Below, piece by piece: positions 32,431 through 40,838 of a DNA stretch of 64,000 nucleotides. The position numbers were made by a program, and so were the translations under genes. This DNA is from Reyranella sp. (GTDB lineage Bacteria > Pseudomonadota > Alphaproteobacteria > Reyranellales > Reyranellaceae). The DNA is taken from positions 1 through 64,000 of the forward strand of contig NZ_SCVC01000047.1 of the NCBI RefSeq assembly GCF_004297405.1, written 5' to 3'. How positions within the stretch are numbered: position 1 is the first letter of the stretch; each line of letters begins with the position of its first letter. The notes below the pieces were generated by a model that saw only the letters and a program-made list of their open reading frames with translations, did not search any database and was not told where the DNA came from.

Positions 32431-33078
32431 ATGATCGAGAAGCAGGACGTCCAGGAACTCTTCCCCACCCCTTTGTGGATCGTGGATCTCCAGCCCGCCG
32501 CCGCGGCGACGCTGAACGCCAAGCTGAAAGCCGAGATCGAGCGGCTGATCGCGCCGCGTCCGGCCGTTCCTGCAGGCAGCAACTGGCAGACACCGCAGGA
32601 TCTGCACACGCGTCCGGCCTTTGCCGAGTTCACCAAGCTGGTCGAGACGGCCGCGCGGGGCGTCGCGCGCTTCCTGCAGGTCGATCAGTATCCGATGGCC
32701 ATCACGGGCTGCTGGGCCAACGTCAATCCGCCGGGCGCCTATCACCCGATGCACCATCATCCGAACAACTATCTGAGCGGCGTCTACTACGTGTCGGTGC
32801 CGACAGCGGGCTCGCTGATCCTGTTCCAGGATCCGCGCGGCCAGGCGTCGATGATCATGCCCAAGCCACGTCAGTACACACGGCTGACCGCCAATGGCGC
32901 CAATGCCGAGAGCAAGGAAGGCCGCCTGCTGATCTTCCCGGCGTGGCTGAAGCACACCGTGCCTGCCAACAACGGGCAGAGCGAGCGCATTAGCATTTCC
33001 TTCAACCTGATGTTCAAGAATTTCAGCGAGACCATGGCCTCGCCGCTGTGGGATCCCACAACCGGCAAGGACAGTTAG
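32431..33078 (+). CDS. 2OG-Fe(II) oxygenase family protein (TIGR02466-like)
   Basis: A 215-residue protein of the family of putative 2-oxoglutarate/Fe(II) oxygenases that opens with ELFPTPLWIVDL. The jelly-roll core shows CWANVNPPGAYHPMHHHPNN (His cluster for iron), YLSGVYYVSVPTAGSLILFQ and the distal LLIFPAWLKHTVPANNGQSE with the second His and an Arg nearby for 2-oxoglutarate. It follows the encapsulin gene by 52 bases on the same strand; an iron-dependent enzyme beside an iron store is suggestive but not proof of a joint role. Its stop overlaps the convergent holA stop. Confidence 0.87.
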   Translation: MIEKQDVQELFPTPLWIVDLQPAAAATLNAKLKAEIERLIAPRPAVPAGSNWQTPQDLHTRPAFAEFTKLVETAARGVARFLQVDQYPMAITGCWANVNPPGAYHPMHHHPNNYLSGVYYVSVPTAGSLILFQDPRGQASMIMPKPRQYTRLTANGANAESKEGRLLIFPAWLKHTVPANNGQSERISISFNLMFKNFSETMASPLWDPTTGKDS

Positions 33079-34118
33079 CGCCGCGCCCGTCCTGCGCGTG
33101 CGGCCTGCGAGAGCCTGAGGCAGAGCCGACGGGCGATCGCCTCGTCGGGCAAGCCGGTGCGCTTGCACTCGATCTCGGCCTCCAGAATGGTCGTCAGCGC
33201 CGAGGAAAGTCGCGGCAGTGGCCAGTTGCGCAGATGACGCTCGAAGCGTTGGCGCACCGGGCCGCCGCGTGGCAGGCCACGAGCCTTGAACATCGCGGCT
33301 TCGAGATTGCCGCCCTTCGCGGCATGTCCCGACACGAGATGAAGCTGGTCGGCGTGGCGCTGCAGGGAACGCACGAGCTGCACCGGATTGCCGCCTTCGG
33401 CGAAGACGCGATCGAGCGCGCGGTCCAGCGCCACCGGTTCGCCATCGAAGGTCGCGGCAATCACGTCGTCGATGCCGATCGAGGCCGTGTCGCCCAGTAC
33501 GGCCATCGCATCGTCGAGCGTGACGGTTTTGCCGGCGTCGGTGCCCTTGTAGAGCATGAGCTTGTCGATCTCGCTGCGCGTCTGGCCGCGATCGCCGCCT
33601 AGCCGCTCGACGATCCATTCGAGCGCCTCGGGTTCGATTGTGAGGCCGAGCGCGCGGGCCGAGCTCTCGACCAGCCCTTCGAGCGCCGCCTCGTTGTCCA
33701 TATAGCAAGGCAGCGCCGCCAGGGTCGGTTCGGTTTCGGCCAGCGTGCGCAAGGTCGAACGCGGCGTGAGATTGCCGCCTTCGACTATGATCAACGCATC
33801 GCCGGCCGTTGCCTCCGCCAGATTCTGAAGCGCCGTTGCCGACTCCTCGCCGGCCGGCCGTACACGGACCACGCGCCGCCCGCCCATCAGCGACATGGCG
33901 CCGAACTCGTCGGCCAGCCGCGCGGGATCGCCCTTCAGCACGTCTCCCGCAATGTCGACGACACGGAACGGGTCCTTGAGGTCTTCGCAGATGGTCTTTG
34001 CGAGCTGGGCGGCACGTTCGCCGATCAGCCCGTCATCATTGCCGTAGATCACCACGCCCCGGATCTTGGGATCCGGCTTCCTGAGAAAAGCTTCAGCGTT
34101 GCGCGGCTCGATCTTCAA
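33075..34118 (-). CDS. holA: DNA polymerase III delta subunit
   Basis: A 347-residue clamp-loader subunit that opens the beta sliding clamp. It begins LKIEPRNAEAFLRKPDPKIR and has GVVIYGNDDGLIGERAAQLA, the usual alphaproteobacterial opening. I choose the TTG at 34118 because homologous sequence starts exactly there; the longer frame from 34190 would translate the neighbouring REP palindrome. The C-terminal collar region includes RHADQLHLVSGHAAKGG. It lies downstream of leuS on the same strand with a palindrome between, and converges on the 2OG oxygenase gene. Confidence 0.93.
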   Translation of the reverse strand: MKIEPRNAEAFLRKPDPKIRGVVIYGNDDGLIGERAAQLAKTICEDLKDPFRVVDIAGDVLKGDPARLADEFGAMSLMGGRRVVRVRPAGEESATALQNLAEATAGDALIIVEGGNLTPRSTLRTLAETEPTLAALPCYMDNEAALEGLVESSARALGLTIEPEALEWIVERLGGDRGQTRSEIDKLMLYKGTDAGKTVTLDDAMAVLGDTASIGIDDVIAATFDGEPVALDRALDRVFAEGGNPVQLVRSLQRHADQLHLVSGHAAKGGNLEAAMFKARGLPRGGPVRQRFERHLRNWPLPRLSSALTTILEAEIECKRTGLPDEAIARRLCLRLSQAARAGRARR

Positions 34119-34130
34119 TGAACAACCTCG

Positions 34131-34227
34131 TCCTGAGGAGCGCCGCATCGCGGCGCGTCTCGAAGGACAGGCCGCCACCCGGTTGCCCACCCTTCGAGAC
34201 GGCGCTTCGCGCCTCCTCAGGGTGAGG
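34131..34227. repeat. REP-like extragenic palindrome between leuS and holA
   Basis: The arm 34132-34166 (CCTGAGGAG, a small GC hairpin, then CGTCTCGAAGG) is mirrored by 34191-34221 (CCTTCGAGAC, a GC hairpin, then CCTCCTCAGG), with about 24 bases between. Nested hairpins with CTGAGGAG and CTTCGAGA ends are typical of dispersed intergenic palindromes seen in many alphaproteobacteria. It fills the place where lptE usually lies in this gene cluster. I saw no second copy in this window. Confidence 0.75.
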
Positions 34228-34235
34228 CACTGATA

Positions 34236-36839
34236 CTACACCACGACGTTGACGATGCGGTTGGGCACGACGATCACGCGCTTGGGCGTCTTGCCGTCGA
34301 GGCCACGCGCCAGCTCGGGCAGAGCAAGGGCGGTCTTCTCGGCAATGTCCTTGGGCGCATCTTTCGCAAGCGCGATGGTGCCGCGCAGCTTGCCGTTCAA
34401 CTGAACTGCTACGGTGACGGTGTCGTCGACCAGCAGGGCGTCGTCGGGCAGCGGCCAGGGCGAGTCGGCCAGCAGGCTCTTATGGCCGAGCGCATCCCAC
34501 AGTTCTTCGGCGAGATGCGGCGTCATCGGGCCGATCAGGCGCACGAAGATTTCCAGCGCCTCGCGCAGCGCCCACTTGGTCGACTCGTCCTCAGCCTTGA
34601 CCGAGTCGATGGTGTTGGCGAACTCGTAGAGCCGCGCCACCGCCTTATTGAAATGGAAGGCTTCAATGTCGGTCGAAATGCCGGCGATCGACTTGTGCGC
34701 CGCGCGGCGCAGCGCCGTGGCGGCATCGGAGAAAGCGGCGGGCTTGGGCGTGCCAGCGGGCGGCAGGCCTTCGAGTGCGGCCGTGGCAATGCGGAACAAG
34801 CGCTGCTGGAAGCGCCAGGCGCCGGTGACGCCGGCCTCGGTCCATTCGAGGTCGCGCTCCGGCGGAGAGTCCGAGAGCATGAACCAGCGCGCAGTGTCGG
34901 CGCCGTAGTCGCGGATGATCTGGTCCGGGTCGACGACGTTCTTCTTCGACTTGGACATCTTCTCCGAGCGGCCGACCTCGACGGGGCTCCTGTCGGAAAG
35001 ACGCACGACCTTGCCGCCCTCCACCCGCTCGATCTCCTCGGGTGTCAGCCATGAGCCGTCGCTCGCGCGATAGGTCTCGTGGCAGACCATGCCCTGCGTG
35101 AACAAGCCGTCGAACGGCTCGTCACGACTGGTCATCTGGACCTCGCGCATGGCACGCGTCCAGAAGCGTGAATAGAGCAGATGCAGGATCGCGTGCTCGA
35201 CGCCGCCGATATACTGATCGACCGGCATCCAATAGTGGTTCTCTTCGCGATCGAACGGCGCCGTCGTGAGTTGCGGCGAGGTGAATCGGTCGAAGTACCA
35301 GCTCGAATCGATGAAGGTGTCGAACGTGTCGGTCTCGCGACGCGCCGGCTTGCCACAGGTCGGGCACGCGACATGCTTCCACGTTGGATGACGGTCGAGC
35401 GGATTGCCCGGCCGGTCGAAAGTCACATCGTCCGGCAGCTCGACCGGCAGATCCTTGTCCGGCACCGGCACGACGCCACAGCTCTCGCAATGGATCGCCG
35501 GGATTGGGCAGCCCCAGTAGCGCTGACGTGAAACCAGCCAGTCGCGCAGGCGATACTGGATGGTGCCCTTGCCGACACCCATCTCTTCCAGCCGCGCGAT
35601 GACCCGGCTCTTGGCTTCCTCGACGTCGAGCCCGTTCAGGAAGTCGGAATTGACGACAACGCCATCTTCAATGAACGGCGCGGCAGCGATGTCGATCTTC
35701 GTGCCATCAGCCGGCGCCACGACCTGCAGGATCGGCAGGCCGTACTTGGTGGCGAACTCGTGGTCGCGCTCGTCATGGCCGGGGCAGCCGAAGATCGCGC
35801 CGGTGCCATATTCCATCAGCACGAAGTTGGCGGCGTAGACCGGTACCGTCTTGCCTGGCATCAGCGGATGCTGCGCGAGCAAAGGAAGCTTGTAGCCTTG
35901 CTTTTCCGCAGTCTCGACCTCGGCCGCCGCCGTTCCGGTCTTGCGGCATTCGGCGACGAAGCGCTGCAGGCCGGGATCGTTGGCCGCGAGCCCCGCGACC
36001 AGCGGATGCTCGGCCGACAGCGCCATGAACGAGGCGCCATAAAGCGTGTCGGGCCGGGTGGTGAAGATCTCGAGCTTGCCGTGGTCCTTTCCGGATGCAT
36101 CGGTGAGCTGCCAGAAGACGCGCGCGCCGCGGCTCTTGCCGATCCAGTTCGCCTGCATCAGGCGCACCTTCTCCGGCCAGCGCTCGAGCGTGTCGAGGCG
36201 GCTCAGCAGCTCATCGGCGAAATGGGTGATCTTGAGATTCCACTGCGTGAGCTTGCGGCGCTCTACCGGTGCGCCGGTGCGCCAGCCCTTGCCTTCGATC
36301 ACCTGCTCGTTGGCCAGCACGGTGTTGTCGACGGGATCCCAGTTCACCCACGCTTCCTTGCGGTAGGCGAGCCCCGCCTTCCAGAAGTCGAGGAACATCT
36401 TCTGCTGGTGGCGGTAGTAGGTCGGGTCACAGGTCGCGAGTTCGCGGCTCCAGTCGAGCGACAGGCCCATCGATTTGAGCTGCGTCTTCATGGTGGCGAT
36501 GTTCTCGTAGGTCCATTTCTTGGGATGGACCTTCTTCTCCATGGCGGCATTCTCGGCCGGCAGGCCGAAAGCGTCCCAGCCCATGGGATGCAGCACGTTG
36601 AAGCCCTTGGCGCGCTTGTAGCGGGCGATCACGTCACCCTGCGTGTAGTTGCGCACGTGGCCCATATGGATGCGCCCCGACGGATAGGGGAACATTTCGA
36701 GCACATAGTACTTGGGCCGCGCCTTATCCATGGCGGCCTTGAAGGTCTGACGATCCTCCCAGACCTTCTGCCACTTGGCCTCGGTTTCATGGAAATTGTA
36801 GCGCGCAGGTGCGGCGGGTGCTGTGGGCGTCGACGACAC
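34236..36839 (-). CDS. leuS: Leucine-tRNA ligase
   Basis: An 867-residue class I synthetase. The HIGH motif is in FPYPSGRIHMGHVRNYTQGD, WDAFGLPAENAAM follows, the editing domain lies in the middle, the zinc/insert region has SCGVVPVPDKDLPV and CPTCGKPARRETDTFDTFID, and the KMSKS loop is EKMSKSKKNVVDPD. It starts at a GTG with a short Thr/Pro/Ala head before ARYNFHETEAKWQ. A terminator-like hairpin ends only 22 bases upstream of that GTG, leaving no room for a promoter between them. Confidence 0.97.
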   Translation of the reverse strand: MSSTPTAPAAPARYNFHETEAKWQKVWEDRQTFKAAMDKARPKYYVLEMFPYPSGRIHMGHVRNYTQGDVIARYKRAKGFNVLHPMGWDAFGLPAENAAMEKKVHPKKWTYENIATMKTQLKSMGLSLDWSRELATCDPTYYRHQQKMFLDFWKAGLAYRKEAWVNWDPVDNTVLANEQVIEGKGWRTGAPVERRKLTQWNLKITHFADELLSRLDTLERWPEKVRLMQANWIGKSRGARVFWQLTDASGKDHGKLEIFTTRPDTLYGASFMALSAEHPLVAGLAANDPGLQRFVAECRKTGTAAAEVETAEKQGYKLPLLAQHPLMPGKTVPVYAANFVLMEYGTGAIFGCPGHDERDHEFATKYGLPILQVVAPADGTKIDIAAAPFIEDGVVVNSDFLNGLDVEEAKSRVIARLEEMGVGKGTIQYRLRDWLVSRQRYWGCPIPAIHCESCGVVPVPDKDLPVELPDDVTFDRPGNPLDRHPTWKHVACPTCGKPARRETDTFDTFIDSSWYFDRFTSPQLTTAPFDREENHYWMPVDQYIGGVEHAILHLLYSRFWTRAMREVQMTSRDEPFDGLFTQGMVCHETYRASDGSWLTPEEIERVEGGKVVRLSDRSPVEVGRSEKMSKSKKNVVDPDQIIRDYGADTARWFMLSDSPPERDLEWTEAGVTGAWRFQQRLFRIATAALEGLPPAGTPKPAAFSDAATALRRAAHKSIAGISTDIEAFHFNKAVARLYEFANTIDSVKAEDESTKWALREALEIFVRLIGPMTPHLAEELWDALGHKSLLADSPWPLPDDALLVDDTVTVAVQLNGKLRGTIALAKDAPKDIAEKTALALPELARGLDGKTPKRVIVVPNRIVNVVV

Positions 36840-36849
36840 GGACTTGATC

Positions 36850-36891
36850 CCGAAAAAGACTGAGGCCGCAGCGGATGCCCGCTGCGGCCTC
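36850..36891 (-). terminator. Strong rho-independent terminator (or attenuator) between the DUF3576 gene and leuS
   Basis: On the minus strand GAGGCCGCAGCGG pairs perfectly over 13 bp with CCGCTGCGGCCTC (36862-36874 with 36879-36891, 4-base loop) and is followed by CTTTTTC, a textbook intrinsic terminator. It sits 35 bases after the DUF3576 stop and 22 bases before the leuS start codon. Because no leuS promoter can fit downstream of it, it may act as an attenuator in the leuS leader. Confidence 0.85.
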
Positions 36892-36926
36892 TCACGTCAA
36901 GCTTTTGGCGACAGGCCTGGAGTGCG

Positions 36927-37502
36927 TCAGGAGCCGCCTGCGATACGAAGCTGGCGCGCGCGCGTCAGGATCGCGTTCTCGATATCGATATTGGTGCGCG
37001 GATCGACCTGGGCGTCGACCCAGTTGCCGCCGCGGGGCGAGGTCTGCTGCTTGAACACCGCGACGCGGACGCCGTCGGCCCGCAGGTCGCGGTCGAGGAT
37101 GGTGACCTGGACCTTCATGCGCTCGTTGGGCGTTTCGGAAGGCGTATACCAGTCGGTGATGATGACCCCGCCGAACGGATCGGCCGAGACCAGCGGAATG
37201 AAATTGATGGTGTCGAGGGAGGCGCGCCACAGATAGGCGTTCACCGCCACGCCCGTTCCGGTGTCGTCCTTCTTCTGCTGCTTGGAACCGAAGAGGCCGC
37301 CGGGGCCGAACATCCCGCCCGTTTCCCGATTGCGGCCGCCCAGGCCTTGGCGCATGTCCTCGTTGCTCCGGGCGCCGGACGGTCCTGTCGACTGCTCAAG
37401 AGCGCTGCTGCCGTCGTTGCAGGCGCCCAGGGCCAGAGGGGCGGCCAGAGCGAGCGCGATGCTGCACGCGATGGTGATCGGTGATTTAGACGAGCCCGGC
37501 AT
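36927..37502 (-). CDS. DUF3576 lipoprotein
   Basis: A 191-residue protein with a lipoprotein leader (MPGSSKSPITIACSIALALA, lipobox LGAC with Cys28), so it is probably anchored to a membrane and facing the periplasm. After a Gly-rich linker comes the DUF3576 domain: VNAYLWRASLDTINFIPLVS, DPFGGVIITDWYTPSETPNE, KVQVTILDRDLRADGVRVAV. The domain is nearly restricted to alphaproteobacteria and is often next to leuS, as here. Biochemical role unknown; an envelope function is the usual assumption. Confidence 0.9.
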   Translation of the reverse strand: MPGSSKSPITIACSIALALAAPLALGACNDGSSALEQSTGPSGARSNEDMRQGLGGRNRETGGMFGPGGLFGSKQQKKDDTGTGVAVNAYLWRASLDTINFIPLVSADPFGGVIITDWYTPSETPNERMKVQVTILDRDLRADGVRVAVFKQQTSPRGGNWVDAQVDPRTNIDIENAILTRARQLRIAGGS

Positions 37503-37758
37503 GATTTGGCGCCCTTAATCCTCTTTGGCCGTGACGGCACGGCGGCGGCCGGACCATAGGCCCAAGCGGTGGTGGACTGCAAGCGCGCGAGACAGCGCAC
37601 CACAATAAGTAGCTTATAAAAACTATAACAACACTCGATCTAAGTTTTGCACAAAGACTTATTGGATTCGATGGGTTAGAAGATGCCCCGAAGCCGCTGG
37701 AAAATGTGACAAAGACGCCACAGGTGCGGACAGAATGGAGCGGCGGCGCGTCCATTTC
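37503..37758. other. Non-coding gap upstream of the porin promoter
   Basis: Together with the porin leader this is a 396-bp gap between divergent genes. About 37605-37680 is markedly AT-richer than the surroundings, as expected upstream of a strong promoter (UP element or regulator sites). I find no ribosome site followed by a plausible frame, no tRNA-like fold and no known riboswitch. A small RNA is possible but not shown. Confidence 0.5.
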
Positions 37759-37811
37759 TTGACCCCCTTTTGGGTGAAGTGTTTTATTGGCTCGCCGCAT
37801 TGGCGGGAGCC
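37759..37811 (+). promoter_or_regulatory. Sigma70-type promoter and 5' UTR hairpin of the porin gene
   Basis: TTGACC (37759-37764) and TTTTAT (37782-37787) are separated by exactly 17 bases, a good -35/-10 pair. Near the predicted start of the RNA, GGCTC-G-CCGC (37789-37798) pairs with GCGG-GAGCC (37803-37811) with a 4-base loop. A hairpin at the very 5' end commonly protects abundant porin mRNAs. The leader is about 105 bases long to the ATG. Confidence 0.68.
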
Positions 37812-37898
37812 GTGAGTCGCTGCGTTCAGGCTTCCACTTTCCGCCGGTCGGACAGGCCTTTTGGTACGTACCAGTCTCTGATCAATGAGAGAGGGAGA

Positions 37899-39278
37899 AT
37901 GATGAAAAAGCTTCTACTCGGCTCGACCGCCTTGGTCGTCGGCGGGCTGATGGCCGCCCCGGCCATGGCAGCCGACCCGATTAAGATCGGCGTAGGCGGC
38001 TACTATCAGTTCTACGCGATCGCCGGCGGCATCAATTCCACGGTCGCCATGGACGGCACCTGGACCCAGTACAAGGGCCTCAACTTCCAGCAGGAAGGTG
38101 AAATCCACTTCATCGGCCAGACGAAGCTCGATAACGGCACGTCGGTCGGTCTGCACGTGGAACTCGAAGGCTGGAACGCCTCCGCCGGCACCACTGGCGC
38201 GACCCGCTGGATCGACGAAGCCTTCCTCTTCGCCTTCGGCGACTGGGGTCGTGTCGAGTTCGGTGGCCGCGATCCGGCTTCGTACCGTATGTACTACGGC
38301 ACGCCGTCGGCCCTGCTCGGCTTCGGCGCCATTCAGCACAACAGCAACTTCGCCTGGGCCAACGCCTCGGTGATGGCGAACAACAAGGCGTGGTTCCACG
38401 CCACGACGACGACCAACGCCGGTCAGTTCCAGGACGGTCAGGGCATTAACTACTTCACGCCCCGCTTCCAGGGTCTGCAGATCGGTGTCGGCTATCGTCC
38501 GAAGGCCAACCTCGGCCAGCAGGCAGGCGCCCTCTCCGGCCTCGGCAGCCCGGGTCCGGCTGGTCTCGCCAGCGTGTGCGGCTACAACGATCCGACATCC
38601 GCTCCGAACTGCCCGTCTGCTGACTACTCGTGGCAGGACGTGTTCGACGTCGGTGTCAACTATCTGAACAAGTTCGGTGATGTGACCGTCGCCCTCTACG
38701 GCGCGTTCATGTACGCCTCGTTCATCCCCGGCAACCAGCCCTTCGGCACCCAGAACTACGCCAACGGTGCGAACCTGACGTCGTGGAAGCAGTGGGTCGT
38801 CGGTGCGCAGGTCGGCTTCGCCGGCTTCACCCTCGGTGGCGCCATCGGCTACGACAACAACGGCCTCGGCTCGAACTACTTCACCAACGTCGACAACGAC
38901 ACCCGCTTCTACACCGCGGGCGTGATGTACGAGACCGGTCCGTGGCAGATGTCGTTCAACTGGGTTGGCTCGTTCAACACCAACGGTAACGGCTCGGTGT
39001 CGGTCAACAGCATCGCTCCGGGCACGGGCGCCCAGTCGGTCGCTGCTGCTGCTACGGGTGTTCCGGGCATCAGCTCCAACGCCTTCAACCCCAACTCGCT
39101 CGCCGGGTTGCGTTTCGGGCAAGAGTCGGTCCAGAAGTTCGAAGTTGGTATCAACTACGCGCTCGGGCCGGGCGTGAAGCTGACCGGTGGTGGTCTGTAC
39201 TACGCCGCTTCGGGTCCCTCGAATGCCGTCTCCGGCAACTCCTGGGGCATCCTGGTCGGTATGGACCTGCGCTTCTAG
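37899..39278 (+). CDS. Outer-membrane porin
   Basis: About 459 residues. A signal peptide (MMKKLLLGSTALVVGGLMAA, cut after AMA) is followed by a beta-barrel pattern of alternating aromatic strands and the terminal ...GMDLRF, whose last Phe is the BAM recognition signal. Early strands read IKIGVGGYYQFYAIAGG and IHFIGQTKLDNGTSVGLHVE; RVEFGGRDPASYRMYYG resembles the Gram-negative porin_4 family. Three-dimensional specificity is unknown. Codon choice is markedly optimised, and promoter, UTR hairpin and terminator are strong, all pointing to a highly expressed general porin. Confidence 0.93.
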   Translation: MMKKLLLGSTALVVGGLMAAPAMAADPIKIGVGGYYQFYAIAGGINSTVAMDGTWTQYKGLNFQQEGEIHFIGQTKLDNGTSVGLHVELEGWNASAGTTGATRWIDEAFLFAFGDWGRVEFGGRDPASYRMYYGTPSALLGFGAIQHNSNFAWANASVMANNKAWFHATTTTNAGQFQDGQGINYFTPRFQGLQIGVGYRPKANLGQQAGALSGLGSPGPAGLASVCGYNDPTSAPNCPSADYSWQDVFDVGVNYLNKFGDVTVALYGAFMYASFIPGNQPFGTQNYANGANLTSWKQWVVGAQVGFAGFTLGGAIGYDNNGLGSNYFTNVDNDTRFYTAGVMYETGPWQMSFNWVGSFNTNGNGSVSVNSIAPGTGAQSVAAAATGVPGISSNAFNPNSLAGLRFGQESVQKFEVGINYALGPGVKLTGGGLYYAASGPSNAVSGNSWGILVGMDLRF

Positions 39279-39304
39279 TCGCAAGTCCTACGGATAAAAT
39301 TGGG

Positions 39305-39335
39305 AAGAGCGGGCGAAAGCCCGCTCTTTTCTTTT
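39305..39335 (+). terminator. Rho-independent terminator of the porin gene
   Basis: AAGAGCGGGC (39305-39314), tetraloop GAAA, and GCCCGCTCTT (39319-39328) form a perfect 10-bp stem followed by TTCTTTT. It lies 26 bases after the porin stop. Confidence 0.93.
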
Positions 39336-39376
39336 GTGCACCCCTTCGACCCGCTCCATTTGAACGGCGAGGCCGA

Positions 39377-40153
39377 TCAGGATTTGCGCGCCACCATGTT
39401 CACGAACAGGGTCGGCAGGTAGGTGCGCGAGACGGGCAGGCGTTCGGTGGCCTGACGGGCCAGAACGGCGCGATTGTCTTCGTGGTCGAGCACAATCTGG
39501 AAGAGACCCTGCTCGACGGCACCAGCCCGTGGATCGAGTTCGGGTTTGCCGTCACGTTCGACGCGATAGGCGACGTCGAGACCGACATCACCGCCGCAGT
39601 AGAAGGCACTGGCGACTTCCAGTCGGCCGAACAGTAGCCTCAGACCACTCAGCGAGAAGCGCCAATAGTCATCAGGCGTCACGTGGAAGGCCTGCGACCA
39701 CGCCGTCGAGATATAGGCGAAACCGCCAGACCGCAGCAGCCGCTCGATGTTGCGTGCGGCGCGCGCCGGATGGCGCGTCCGCTCCAGCACATGGCGGCTG
39801 ATCACCAGATCAAAGTCCGCCTCGTCCAGCCTTGCAGCAAGTGTGCGCGGATCGCTGCAGATATCGGCGACGCAATCGACATTGCTACCTTCGAAAAGAT
39901 CGAGGCCCACAAAGTGTGCCTTGGGGCCGAAGCGCTTGGCGATCAGACTGCGCCAATTGCGTTCGTTGCGATCCGAAACGAGGGTGCGCGATCCAACCTG
40001 CAGGACACGCGGTGCGCGCCGGCCCGCCGACCGGGCGACCCGCTCGAACAGCAGCTCGATCTCTCGGCTGACGCTCGTGCCGACGACGCGAAGCTCATTC
40101 CTTGGGCCGGAGCCTGCTGGCTCCGAAGGAGACGCGCCGCCGGCAGATTTCAT
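39377..40153 (-). CDS. Class I SAM-dependent methyltransferase (type 11)
   Basis: A 258-residue protein from the ATG at 40153. The SAM-fold motifs are APRVLQVGSRTL (an unusual motif I in place of E/DxGxGxG), HFVGLDLFEGSNVD, then DFDLVISRHVLERTRHPARA and RNIERLLRSGGFAYISTAW, where HVLER...P is the standard post-motif helix of type-11 methyltransferases; SQAFHVTPDDYWRFS follows. Its start is 10 bases after the lutC stop, so it may be co-transcribed with lutABC. Substrate unknown; such proteins often sit in polysaccharide or lipid pathways. Confidence 0.8.
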   Translation of the reverse strand: MKSAGGASPSEPAGSGPRNELRVVGTSVSREIELLFERVARSAGRRAPRVLQVGSRTLVSDRNERNWRSLIAKRFGPKAHFVGLDLFEGSNVDCVADICSDPRTLAARLDEADFDLVISRHVLERTRHPARAARNIERLLRSGGFAYISTAWSQAFHVTPDDYWRFSLSGLRLLFGRLEVASAFYCGGDVGLDVAYRVERDGKPELDPRAGAVEQGLFQIVLDHEDNRAVLARQATERLPVSRTYLPTLFVNMVARKS

Positions 40154-40163
40154 CGCTGCGGCC

Positions 40164-40838
40164 TCATTCGCGCACGACCAGGATGTGCATGCGACGCGGC
40201 CCGTGCGCGCCAAGCTCGATCGTCTGCTCGATATCGCCGGTGCGCGAGGGGCCGGTGATGGTGTTCACGGTGCGCGGCATGCGGTCCTTGCCGTAGCGTT
40301 CACGCAGCCGCCCCCAGACATCCTCGTAGCCGCCGACGATATCGGCCTCGCGCAACACCACGACATGTGTGTCGGGCAACAAATTGAGCGACACCGGGTG
40401 GTCGGGACCGGAGGCCATCACCAAGGTGCCAGTCTCGGCGATGCCGGCGAAGGCGCCGGTGATCGAGACCTGGTCGTCGCCTTCGCCGCGGCCGCGCCGG
40501 ATCGACAGCATCTTCTGGCTGGCCCAGTCGTAGCCTTCGAGCAGGGGCGAGGGCGCCATCGCGACATTGGCCGGCAGATTATTGCGGGCGAGAAAGCCGG
40601 TGACCTCGCCCGGCACGTCGGCCGCGCTCACCCGCGCCACACTGGCATTGTTGAACTCCGCCCACTGGCAGAACAGCGCCACCTTGTCGGCTGGCGCGAG
40701 CTGAGCGCGCGCCACGGTAGGGCCGCGCGGTGGCTGGGCCAGCCGGCTCTGCACGTCCTTCAGCCCATCGCCCGCGAGTTCGCCCCGCTGCAACGAGCGG
40801 CGGATCCCGTTCAGGATCTGCGACCGGTCGGCGCTCAT
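40164..40838 (-). CDS. lutC: L-lactate utilisation protein C (LUD domain)
   Basis: A 224-residue LUD-domain protein, third gene of the lutABC set that oxidises L-lactate to pyruvate. It starts MSADRSQILNGIRRSL and ends with the conserved block GIAETGTLVMASGPDHPVSL and NTITGPSRTGDIEQTIELGA, both LutC signatures. The start codon overlaps the lutB stop (ATGA). A long upstream extension of the frame is a shadow of lutB. Confidence 0.93.
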   Translation of the reverse strand: MSADRSQILNGIRRSLQRGELAGDGLKDVQSRLAQPPRGPTVARAQLAPADKVALFCQWAEFNNASVARVSAADVPGEVTGFLARNNLPANVAMAPSPLLEGYDWASQKMLSIRRGRGEGDDQVSITGAFAGIAETGTLVMASGPDHPVSLNLLPDTHVVVLREADIVGGYEDVWGRLRERYGKDRMPRTVNTITGPSRTGDIEQTIELGAHGPRRMHILVVRE

